Positions 10,081 to 19,792 of a DNA stretch of 64,000 bases are shown in pieces. The stretch comes from Massospora cicadina (Eukaryota > Entomophthoromycota > Entomophthoromycetes > Entomophthorales > Entomophthoraceae): positions 1 to 64,000 of the forward strand of contig JAKSZP010009661.1 of NCBI GenBank assembly GCA_022478985.1, written 5' to 3'. Below the pieces are notes generated by a model, which made no database searches, was not told the origin of the DNA, and was given only the letters and a program-made list of their open reading frames with translations. Position 1 is the stretch's first letter; every line of letters begins with the position of its first letter. A program made the position numbers and the translations under genes.

Positions 10081-10928
10081 TGTAAGGAGAGTTTCTATAA
10101 CTCTCCTGTTTCCAGAGTGGTGGTGCATGGTGCACCAAGCCAACGCATGGAAACTAGCTGTTATTACCAAAGTTACTAGAGCCCAGAAAAGGGTGCTGGA
10201 GAAATAATAACTTAAGGGAAAGAGTGCAATCATTATAAAAATTCCCACACCAAAAATGATGCAGTGCACCAAGAACTAAGAGATAAGCGTCCCAGGTTGG
10301 AGGGAACCTGGGAAAACCAACGGTGCACTAGGGGCAAACCTGATCATATGTGAAATGATATGGTTAATGTAGTGTGAGACCTCCTCAATGGGGTCCACGC
10401 ACAGGATCATTTGGAATAACATAAGTAAAATAGAAAAATGGGAAAATGTTTATTGGGAAGTCAACCCACAAGGAATGTTGGTCAGGGAAACATAATCAAA
10501 CTACGTCAGGGAAATTGGAATCTGCCAAAGTGGTCCCAAGAACCAATCTACCAATAGGCACAGACTACCATCTGAATTGGTAGAAAACACTGAAACTGAC
10601 TTCACTCGAGTAATCAATTGAAGTTGGATTTGACCCAAATGTGTGTTTTCATAAATGGAATGGGTTTCAAAACCCCATTAATTGACTAACCAAATTGATA
10701 CATCCACATTAATTGTGTAAACTGTCCATTATAACACCTGGGCTGATGTAAGGAGCTGGGTGTTAAGCACCTCACTAGTACCAACCTGGGCATATTTAGC
10801 TTGTACCCAGCACTGGTCCAGTGTGTGCATGAGGTCAGAGAGGGCCTGAAGCTTCACCTTCTGGACCTTCTGGCGCCCAGCCTTATCCTTGGGGTTGGTA
10901 ACTAATATGATGTCATTTAACCATGACA
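10081..10928 (-). repeat. 3' LTR of B1
   Basis: 848 bp. In element orientation it starts TGTCATGG (10928) and ends CTCTCCTTACA (10081). It is preceded on the minus strand by the purine run GGGAGGAGAGGGTAA (10943-10929), a polypurine tract. The LTR end holds a short inverted repeat, GAGAGTT and AACTCTC, four bases from the terminus. Confidence 0.92.
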
Positions 10929-10970
10929 TTACCCTCTCCTCCCAACGGGGCTTGACCCCCCTCCAGGGGC

Positions 10971-12240
10971 TTATGCAAGGGAAAATTTCTTGTAGGATGG
11001 GGCCAACTTTATGGCAGAAACGGTTGGTTTGGGTTGAGATCCAGCAGCCTGAGGGAAATGCTCATGGAAGGCTTTAATCAGATCTTGGGCATGCACAAAG
11101 TTGCATACTGGAACCCAACTGTTCTCTGCAGCGTCAAAACTCTTCCAGGATACCAAATACTCAAGCCATCTTTTAATGCAGCGTGAGGCAACTATTTCTT
11201 TCACTTCCTACTCTGGCGCCCTATTCATGAGATAGGCCTCAGGAGTCTCTGGTGGTGGGCCCTCAAACAACGTCAATTTGCTTTCATGGAAGACAGAGAA
11301 GATCCAAAATGAAGAGGGAAGATCTAGCTGATAGGAGGCATGGCCCACCTTTCTAACAATGCGGTAGGGGCCAATCCTCTTTGGTCCCAGCTTCTTGCAT
11401 GGCTGCTTGATAGGGATGTTACAAGCATCAAGCATCACAAGATCCCCTTTCCTATATGTGGGACCCACTAGGCGTTTACCATCAGCATTCTCCTTATACA
11501 CTTGCATTGCCACCTCCAAACTTGTGGAAACCCCCTGGTGGACCTTCTTGATAGTCTTGGCAAAGTTCACCACCGCTTCAACCTTAGAACCACAGCTGGC
11601 CTTCAAGTTAAAGGTGGGTTTAAAGCCATGGTTGGTGAAAAAAGGGGAACAACCAATAGAAGAATGCATAAAGTTGTTGTAACTAAATTGGGCCATAGGG
11701 AGGTGAGATACCCAATCTGAATGATCTGCGGCAGTGTAACACCACAGAAACTGTTCCAAGCACTGGTTCACTCACTCTGTCTGCCCATCTGATTGAGGGT
11801 GATAGGCAGTTGAGCAGCAAGGGCAAATCTGAAGAGTCTTACACAACTTTTTCCAAAAGATGGAGGTAAACTGGGGTCCCCAGTCACTGATTATTTTTGG
11901 GGGAACCACATGGAGCACAAACACATGAGTGACAAGAGCTTAGCCATCTCAGCCATAGTTATTGTTGTTCTTCAGAGAATAAAGTGGCAAATTTCATAAA
12001 ATGGTCCACCAGCACCATGATGGCATTGTAACCATCAGAGACAGGTAACTCCACAATAAAATCCACTGATAGGGAAGTCCAGGACCCTTCAGCCTTTTGG
12101 ATGGGTACCAACAACCCCGCTAAAGGTTGACAATTAGGTTTCATCTGATTGCAGATCAGGCACTTCTTACAATACTACCCCACCTAAGCAGGCACCCCTT
12201 CCAATTGTACATGCATCATATTAACCGCAACACCTTTGCT
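10971..12240 (-). pseudogene. pol: Integrase with C-terminal chromodomain of B1
   Basis: The zinc-binding region (HHDGLTVGHPGKAK, then Cys pairs near 12150-12180) precedes the core. The core has SVDFIVELP (about 12060-12080), ISDWGPQF (near 11880, Trp replacing the usual Arg) and the Glu in DGQTE (near 11790). All three acidic positions survive. NQCLEQFLWCYTAADHSDWV and the GPKRIGPYRIVRK block (about 11340-11400) follow. The segment 10990-11204 has chromodomain features: IVASR, LEYLVSW with the aromatic and acidic residues FDAAENSW, and a terminal helix. A stop near 11770 and a frame change near 11205 break the gene. Confidence 0.88.
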
Positions 12241-13920
12241 TTACCAGGATGACCAACGGTGAGTCCATCATGGTGGTCTTGGATGATTTCCAGGCGCAGT
12301 GGTCCAGCAGGAACCCATAGGCGTCCCTGAAACCACACCATCACATCCTTCACATGATAGCCCCTGGAGAGATTCTTTTGATTCAAAGCGCTTTTAGAAA
12401 GTATCATAGTATATTCAGCTGCTAGCAGCTGAGAAAGGACTACCTTTCTGAACATACTGTATTCCTCTTCATTTTTCAGAGGGGAAAGAGCTGGCCCGCT
12501 GGCTGAGGGAGATGGAAGTTGGGACACAATTTTATTTGGCGAAATCATCAACTGTGTATAATGAACTTCAACCTCCCTGGGATCAGGCATTAAAGCAGGG
12601 TTGCAGCTCAAAGCATCTGCCAAACCATTATCCTTGCCCTAGGTGAACTAATATGTGAATGCAAATTGGGCAAGAGTCTCATGCCAATGGGTCTGCTGTG
12701 GGGTTAGGACATGAGGAGCGTGGTAGTACAGCAAGGCATGGTGGTCTGTATGTACCCAGAAAGGTTGGGCTGATCCATGCAAGTGGTGACGCCATAAAAC
12801 AGTGCCTCCACCACTGCCAGTAACTCCTTATCATAAACGCGTAATTCAACTCTGGAATAGACATTTTCCTAAAAAATATTCCACCAGATGCTCTATCCCA
12901 TATTTGCCTACTTGTAACAAGGCAGCCGCTATGGCGAAGTTGGAGGCATCCATAGACACAATGAACTTTTTAGAAGGGTTGATATGGTGAAGGATAGGCG
13001 TGGACAACAAGGTGCACTTCACTGCTTGGAAAGCATCCTCCAAAATGGAGGACCACTGAAGTACCTTTGCACCGCTTGCCTTATATAAGGGTGCTGCCAC
13101 CTTGGAAAGATTTGGCATGAACTTCTTGAGGAACGTACATGTCCCCAAAATTCTTCTCAACTCCTTGACTGAGGTGGGGAAGGGCCACTCACAAATTGCC
13201 TTCTCCTTTTCCAGAGTTATCATGTGTCCTTGGTCAAACATGACGTTGCCCAGAAAAGTGACCTGGGACTTGAAAAATTCACACTTGCTTATCTTCAGTG
13301 TAAGGCTAGCTGCCTTTACCTCTACACCACATGCTGAAGGTGTACTGCATGAAACTTATATTCAGAGGAAAACACCAGAACGTAATCCATGTAGGCAACT
13401 GTGCATACCCCTAATAAGTCCCCCAACGCTGCATCAATGTGGCATTGAAAGATAGCAGGGGCATTCTTAAGTCCAAAGGGCATGACCTGAAACTGGAAGA
13501 TCCCTTTTCTGGTATAGAATGCGGTTAACCACTCTTGTCCCTTTTTAATCCAGATCTGATTGAACGCATTGAGGCATCCAGCTTGGAGAAGACCTTCACC
13601 TTCTCCACATAACGTGCAATCTGTAAATCAAAGGGATGGGATGGAGGTCTGGTACAGTAATGTTATTGAGGTTCCCATAGTCTACGCAGGGGCATAGAGT
13701 ACCATCAGCCTTCTCAACAAAGAGAAGTGGGGATCAAAAAGGGGAGGTACGCCAAAAAATTGCACCTTTGGCTAACTGATCCTTCACCCACATATCCTAC
13801 ACCTCTTCCTCTCGCACAGTCAATGGGTAAATGGGGGAAGATATACGCACCAGATCCACAGTGAGCTTAAAGTTACAATCAAATTCAGAGTGCTCAGGAA
13901 GTGTGTTAGTGGATGCTGCA
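12241..13920 (-). pseudogene. pol: Reverse transcriptase and RNase H of B1
   Basis: RNase H and the tether lie at 12846-13241: SMDASNFAIAAALLQVG and the LRRILGTCTFLKKFM connection. The RT palm lies above this, with FQVMPFGLKNAPAIFQ (about 13435-13490) and YMDY at 13382-13393, where the second catalytic Asp codon has become Tyr. The segment near 13530-13600 encodes the WIKKGQEWLTAFYTRKGIFQ block in pieces. Stops and small deletions occur near 13245, 13560 and 13640. This is typical Ty3 RT architecture, inactive. Confidence 0.85.
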
Positions 13921-14961
13921 TTAAAATGAAGATTCCATCCCATCCAAACAGGATGGTAGGGGAACCTCCACAGAGGGCTTCAGCAAAGGGGCAAGATTAA
14001 GAGTATGAACATTGGGCCAATGGGGCAATTTGCCCTGGGTGTTATCCTCTGACAAAGGAACAATCAACTTGTAACTGTTGGACAAAGATAGGGATAGAGT
14101 GTTTTCTTTCAAATTAGTCCTGACGTCAAACTTTCTCCACCACTCTACACCCAAAATAATGGGGAACAAGAGGTTTCTGATAGCTTGAAAATGGTCAGAC
14201 AGAAGATAGGCGCCCACCTGGTAGTCCACTAACCCCATGACGTTCAGCATAGGGATACCTTGAGAAGCCCCGCGCTTTTACCATACCATCTGAGAGTAAC
14301 TCAACTCAAGGTGGTCAGCAAAGTCTTGGTCAATAAAATTATTAAAGGCACCAGTATCAACTAATATAGTTGTGCTGAACTTCCCCAAAAGGGGATATAA
14401 GGGTAGCGGTCAATAAGAAGTATCCATAATGGGATTTATTCAAAGCAGAAAACGCCACTACCTCACCTGAAAGTTCTTCCTTTGGTGTGAGCAAGCCATC
14501 AGGGTATGTTTGAAATCATAGAAGGGGGAGGGATAGTGGGCCACTCTTACTATTGAGGCCACATATCCCACCACACCTTCTGCAGGTGCCTATACATTAT
14601 TATATTTCAAAATGAAGTTTGTTTTCCACTTCCTTGGTGCCCCAGATCATGGTAGGGGTCAAATGTGAGTTCTCAGGGGTAATCTGATATACTGGAATAG
14701 GGTCCTCATCCAGGCCATAAGAATCAATTAATGGTTTAGAGGTAGAGATAAGGTTTTCATTATAAAATGCAGTTTTAGATGTGAATGACTCTATCCCTCA
14801 AACAACAACAGAACAGCTGACGTTATCCAAGGCCAACACCCCCAGGCCCACCTGTGCCAATTATGCCGGCATCATCTGAAATTGCTGGCAAAGAAAAACT
14901 CATTTATTTACCTCAAATTGGTAATTTCAGTGGAGATGGGAAATCATGACTTTCAGACCTT

Positions 14962-15013
14962 AAAGCGTCTGTATCCACGACCATCTAGTACTAAAAAAAG
15001 CGTCTGTATCCAC
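14962..15013 (+). mobile_element. Micro-retroposon insertion 3, with target duplications
   Basis: The 17-bp repeat AAAGCGTCTGTATCCAC (14962-14978 and 14997-15013) flanks 18 bp, GACCATCTAGTACTA plus A's. It lies inside B1, so it is younger than B1, which is itself younger than A1. Confidence 0.87.
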
Positions 15014-15203
15014 CAGGTACGAGCATGAAGGGTGGGTACTTTCCAATTGGAGGCAACCATAATAACGCCAAGTTGCTCCAACCTTTGGGAAAAAAGAGGA
15101 AACAGTGGTGTGGCTGACCACAGCTAAAGCCCACAGCCAGCGCCCACCATTTACACCTCAAAAAAGTTCCACACAGAAAAAGTTCATGCACATAAAATTG
15201 AGT

Positions 15204-15217
15204 GGTTAGTTGACTAA
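15204..15217 (-). other. Putative primer site of B1, not TGG-type
   Basis: In element orientation TTAGTCAACTAACC directly follows the 5' LTR end (15218). It does not begin TGG. The 10-mer GGTTAGTTGA (15204-15213, plus) is the exact reverse complement of TCAACTAACC inside the 5' LTR (15821-15830). B2 (TTAGTCACCAACC) and B3 (TTAGATGACCAACC) have related sites. This fits self-priming as in Tf1-type elements, but it is an inference. Confidence 0.45.
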
Positions 15218-16067
15218 TGTAAGGAGAGTTTCTATAACTCTCCTGTTTCCAAAGTGTTGGTGCATGGTGCACCAAGCCAACGCATGGAAACTAGCAGTAA
15301 TTACCAAAGTTACTAAAGCCCAGAAGAGGGTACTGGAGCAATAATGACTCAAGGGAAAGAGTGTAATCATTATAAAAATTTCCACAAAAAAATGATGCAG
15401 TGCATCAAGAACAAAGGGGTAAGCGTCCCAGTTTGGAGGTAACCTGGGCAAACCAACGGTGCACTAGGGGCAAACCCGATCATATGTAAAATGCTATGGT
15501 TAATGTAGTGCAAGACCTCCTCAATGGGGTCCGCACACAGGATCATTCAGAATAACATAAATAAAATGAAAAAATGGGAAAATGTTTATTGGGAAGTCAA
15601 CCAATAAGGATTGTTGGTTAGGGAAAACATAACTAAACTATGTTAGGAGAAATTGGGGTCTGCGGAAGTGGTCCCAAGCACCAATCCACCAATAGGCACA
15701 GACTACCATCCAAATCTGGCAAAAACACCAAAACCAACTTCACTTGAGTAATTGATTGAAGTTGGATTCAACCCAAATGTGTGATTTCAAAAAGTGGGAC
15801 AAGTTTAAAAACCCTGTTCCTCAACTAACCAAATTAAACCTTCTGCATTAATTGTGTAAACTGTCCATTTTAACACCTGGGCTGACATAAGGGGCTAAGC
15901 ATTAGGCATCTCACTAGTACCAACCTGATCATATTTAAAAAGTACCCAGCGTTGATCCAGTGTGTGCCTGAGGTCAGGGAGGGCCTGAAGCTTCACCTTC
16001 TGGGCCTCCTGGCACACAGCCTTATCCTTGGGGTTGGTCCCCACTATGATGTCATTTGACCATGACA
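15218..16067 (-). repeat. 5' LTR of B1
   Basis: 850 bp, colinear with 10081-10928 and clearly diverged from it by point changes and small indels. That indicates substantial age since insertion. The terminal inverted repeat GAGAGTT/AACTCTC is kept. Confidence 0.92.
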
Positions 16068-17055
16068 GCAGAGTTGCCAATGAAATAGGGGCATCTGATA
16101 GCTGATTGATGATTAACTATCAGGTTTACTGATTGAAATCAGTCAGGTTTCATCACAGACCAATTGGGAATTTAAGGATCAAGTTGCAAGGTGAGTGATG
16201 CCACCTGCAACTAGCAAATCAATCAGTTGGTTTACAACCTGCCTTAATGGGTAACAAGTCCCATTTCCTAAGCAGGTCTTTGCCAAATATGGTTGGTTTG
16301 CTGGGATCAAGATGAAAACTTTAGGGACACATTTTTTGACTCTTTTCATTTTAGTTCTTAAGGATGTACAATGATGGAATCCTAGCCAGGATGGGGAAGA
16401 CCATTGCTGATGAGATGAGGATGGGTAATTCAATGGCAATGGCTGCTGTTTCATTGAGGAGATGCAACTAAGGGTTGGGCACTGAATACCCCTTATGAAT
16501 TCCTCTAAGAATTTACTAATTAAATATTTAGACATGTACTGAGACAGATACTTAGACATATACTTAAGCATATACTTAGACAGAAAGCGCTAATTCTCAG
16601 AGTATTATAAAGATATACTTTATCAGAATCCATTTTCAAATTCTATTCTATTTTAAGAAAATTATTGCAGTATGCTCTAATTGGAGACTCTTTAGGATAA
16701 AGAGTAAAAATCTGAGCTTGGATACAGAGAAAAGAAGCTGAACAAAATCAGGGATTGCTGCCAACTGTGGGTCACCAGAGAGAAACCATAAACGAGGATA
16801 TGAACATGGATCAAGTTAGGTGGCACCAGGTAATAAACCCTATTAAGAACATCCTAAGGTTTTTAGAGGAAATACTGGTCAAGCGTTGGGCCTAATTCTA
16901 GTACTTTATTCAACTACAGATAACAGTCTCCATACTATTATAAACAAAATACATCTTACTATCAGACAACGTGGAGAATTGCACAACAACAAACCTGTGC
17001 ATAAAAAATCAGAGGTTATCAGCTGAAATAATTACTAACCCTATAAATTTTAACA
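16068..17055 (+). repeat. 3' LTR of A1, second part
   Basis: It resumes with GCAGAGTTGCCAATGAAATAGG, continuing from 10080, after the duplicated GCAGA (16068-16072). It matches 1521-2494 closely and ends TTTTAACA at 17055, where B2 sequence begins. Confidence 0.85.
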
Positions 17056-17261
17056 ACTATTTAAGAACTTTGCCACCATTGGTCTTATATAAAGGCGCCG
17101 CTACCTTGGTATGACTTGGAACAAACTTTTTCAGGAAGGTTCAAGCCCTCAAGAAAGCTCCTCAACTCCTTAACTGAGGTTGGTGTGGACCTCTTGCAAT
17201 TTGCTTTATTTTTCTGGAGTGATCATGTGGCCTTGGTTGAAAACAGTGTTGCCCAGGTGTT

Positions 17262-18502
17262 AAAACTGGGAACCAAAGGCTATTCAACTTCTCCTGTGGT
17301 GAGCACAATTTTTAAAACTGGAAACTGGTGGCTACACAACTTTCTCTTCAGTGAGCGCAAAATTTTAAATGTTTGGGATCCTTTTACTATTTTTGGATAG
17401 TAATTCACTTCAGCTCCCTTGTTAAAATGTTCTGGTTTCTTGTATATGCGCTGTTTTAATTGTCATTAATAAATTATACAGGGCAGTAATAGTATGAAGA
17501 CTAATACTCAAGTTGATCTTCTTTTAGCCAAGATGATTGTTGAGTCCAACGCCAAACTGGTGCTTGTCCTAATCTTAAATGATATTCTGGAATATCTGTA
17601 GGGACTTATTCCCTCTTAGTAGAACTTAACCTCAGCTCAGGTTCACAGTTATCTTTCCATTACTTCTGTAGAACTTAACCTAGGATTAGGTTTATAGTTC
17701 TTCTTCCTTCATATCATACAGAGTCCCTGGAGATCAGATCAAGATAGACAAAGGATTTCTTATCCTTTTAAAACTCTAATTATAAGATCAAAGCAATATA
17801 ACTTATAAAACTTTATTGGTAAGTATTTATTTTGATCAGATCTCCTTTATTAAAAACAAAGAATATTTATAGGGAATTTGGCGCCCAACTCTTTGGTTGG
17901 TGCCCCTATTAGATTTGGTAACTAAAGTCAATGAATTAACTCTGTAGGGTCACATGTAGCAATAATTTTCCTCTTCTGTTTCAATCAGATTCTCTCACTG
18001 AGTCTCAATGTGACTATTCTGAGTTTACTTGAAGACCATGTCCTAATGTCTACACTCAACCCCATTAAGTCACCCTTATTAGGTAACAACCTGCTTAAGT
18101 AATGGGATATTTACCCATAAACAGCAGGTTGTGATCCCTAATATTTTAACTTGCAAGTTGCTTTATCATAGGCAGCATTACTCACCCCAGAAACTCATAA
18201 AACCCTTAGTTAATTGGCAACTAACCTAATTAAATCCTAAAAGCTAAATAAAGTTATAAAATAGTTAAATTTATAAGCTAGTCACTTGTTTTTATCAGGG
18301 ATCACCTATAACAAAATAATAACAATCTGGAAGATCAAAATCTGACAAATTGCTAAAGCTTCATTCAGAATAATACTACAAACAATAGTTATCATACATA
18401 ATTGATAACTCCCACATCCACTAGCAGGATGAGTCCCCTAGGGGACAAGCAGATGAATTATAATTTATTAAGCTGGATAATATGGACATATCAAAATACA
18501 AA
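17262..18502. repeat. Solo LTR of family D (copy 1)
   Basis: About 1.24 kb inserted in the RT of B2: host sequence ends GTTGCCCAGG and resumes GCCAGAAAGTTGGCC, matching consecutive B1 sequence. It starts TGTTAAAACTGGG and ends AAATACA. It aligns throughout with 48065-49280; shared blocks include CAACTCTT--TTGG, AGTTGCTT and CTCCCACATCCACTAG. There is no internal coding region, so it is probably the recombination product of a full element. Exact ends are uncertain by a few bases. Confidence 0.7.
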
Positions 18503-18960
18503 GCCAGAAAGTTGGCCTGAGACTTGTAAACTTACATTTAATTAAATTTCAGAGTTAGCTTCGCTTCCCTCAAAAGCTCAATTACTTGCCACAGGTGGAT
18601 TGCATGGGATTCTGAATATTTTTGAAAACACCAGAATTTTATCCATATATGCTACTGCACATATGCTAAACAAATTCCCCAAGGACACATTGCTATGACC
18701 TTAGAAGATCATAGGTGCATTTTTGAGCCTAAAAGCATAGTTTAGAATTAGAAGCCCCCTCTTTTGTCCAGAATGCAGTGAGCCACTTCTGGCCTTTCCT
18801 AAAGCAAATCTGATTAATAGCATTTGAGAAATCTAATTTAGAGGACAAAGCCTTCTTCACATAGTGAGCAATTTGTGCCTCCACTAGATTGGATGCATAT
18901 CAGGGATGGTAATATTGTTTAAGTTACCACAATCTATGCAGGGGCATAGAGTATCATCTG

Positions 18961-19792
18961 ATTTTTTTTGAGTTTTAAAAGCCTGAGGGGCTCCCAGTGT
19001 GGGCAATTGTTGTGTGATGAAGGCATGGGGTACTGCCCCCCACCACACTAGGGCTGCATGAATCTAAGCACCACTTAAAAATGTCAGTCTGACCACGATT
19101 GGGAGTAGCTCATACTACCCCCTAAACTGACATATGCTTGCTCTGTTTAAGCACTGAGCAGCTCATCTGCACCTGCCAGGACAGGTGATATGCCTCTCAT
19201 CCTCCTTGTGGAGGACAAGACCCAATAACTCTCAGGTTTAAGGCCCCTGAGGAGGGGAGAAGCCAAAGCCCTCCCATTTGTCACCTGCTTTTTTAGTGGA
19301 ATTATGCTCTCTGGCCCCTTTTTGTCCAGGAAGCCTTGGAGTCCTTTCAGATCTACCTTAATTTTCTTTCATGATCTGTTTCCTTACCAGCTGGCTCATG
19401 TCAACCAAACTGGCAGCTAGCAGAGCTTCAGGCCAACTTGGCAAACTGTGGCATTTATTGTAGGCAGGTGCACTGAAGTGCAGCCAACCAGGATTGCCCC
19501 TCCCTTGTCCTGAGTTCCACACCCGTGCAACCTCAGCTCATGGGGAGGCCGTTTGACAGGCAATGCCTGACTCATACCCCCTTCCTGCCCATATTCTCCC
19601 CTCAGGGAGTGGTAGACACCTGCAAGAACAGGTTGGCAGAGTCATCACTACCATCTGCACTTTTTTTCAGGCCACTACAGAACCTGATCAACATGCCTCT
19701 TTGGATTCTAGTGTTAGCTACTCTCCCATGTTTCCACAGACTTTCCCTGGTCATTCCACACGGAGGCACTAGCTTACCAGAACTAGCTCAAC
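18961..19792 (-). mobile_element. 832-bp poly(A)-ended insert of unknown type
   Basis: Comparison with B1 shows host sequence stopping at GTATCATCTG (18960) and resuming TCATCTTCTG (about 19793), so the insert lies between with a probable short target duplication. On the minus strand it ends in a run of A (complement of 18962-18969), as a retroposon would. Open frames on the plus strand at 19525-19824 run across the right junction and are not credible genes. It is richer in GC than its host. It could be a truncated LINE, a long SINE or a processed transcript. I recognise no domain. Confidence 0.55.

Larger units (their letters stand above)
13921..15217 (-). pseudogene. gag-pol: Protease and shortened gag of B1
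   Basis: The protease has FSTTILVDTGAFNNFID (about 14325-14380) followed by PIILGVEWWRKFDV (14130-14170). Gag sequence is confined to about 14400-15217 and includes GYFLL just before protease, also seen in B3. Only about 650 bp separates the end of gag from the 5' LTR. B2 has about 1350 bp there, so much of the B1 gag and leader appears deleted. A micro-retroposon sits at 14979. Confidence 0.7.
10081..16067 (-). mobile_element. Chromovirus LTR retrotransposon B1, complete with ends
   Basis: A 5987-bp element on the minus strand. The LTRs (15218-16067 as 5', 10081-10928 as 3') begin TG and end CA in element orientation. It is flanked by the perfect 5-bp duplication GCAGA (10076-10080 and 16068-16072), created when it entered the A1 LTR. 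Gene order on the minus strand is gag (shortened), protease, RT, RNase H, integrase, chromodomain. This is the best-preserved pol in the window, with long open stretches, but it still has stops. The chromodomain places it with the chromoviruses, whose integrase tail directs insertion to modified chromatin. Confidence 0.93.
1325..17055 (+). mobile_element. Ty3/gypsy LTR retrotransposon A1, interrupted by B1
   Basis: Order on the plus strand: 5' LTR (1325-2494), primer site, gag, protease, RT, RNase H, integrase, a short repeat block, an antisense reading frame, a polypurine tract, and a 3' LTR split at 10080 by element B1. Without B1 the element is about 9.7 kb, long for the superfamily because about 2 kb lies between integrase and the 3' LTR. 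All genes carry many stops and frameshifts. The flanking pentamers (1320-1324 and 17056-17060) do not match, and the flanks belong to different sequences. The ends may therefore have been joined by recombination between copies, or the flanks rearranged. Copies A3 and A4 in this window define the family. Confidence 0.85.

Noticed and set aside
14962..15013. Assembly or sequencing duplication at the short direct repeats
   Set aside because: Five independent loci share the same insert end plus poly(A), one of them inverted, each with a different flanking repeat.
17256..18510. A host intergenic segment between two B2 halves
   Set aside because: It matches 48065-49280 over its length and interrupts sequence contiguous in B1, so it is an inserted solo LTR.
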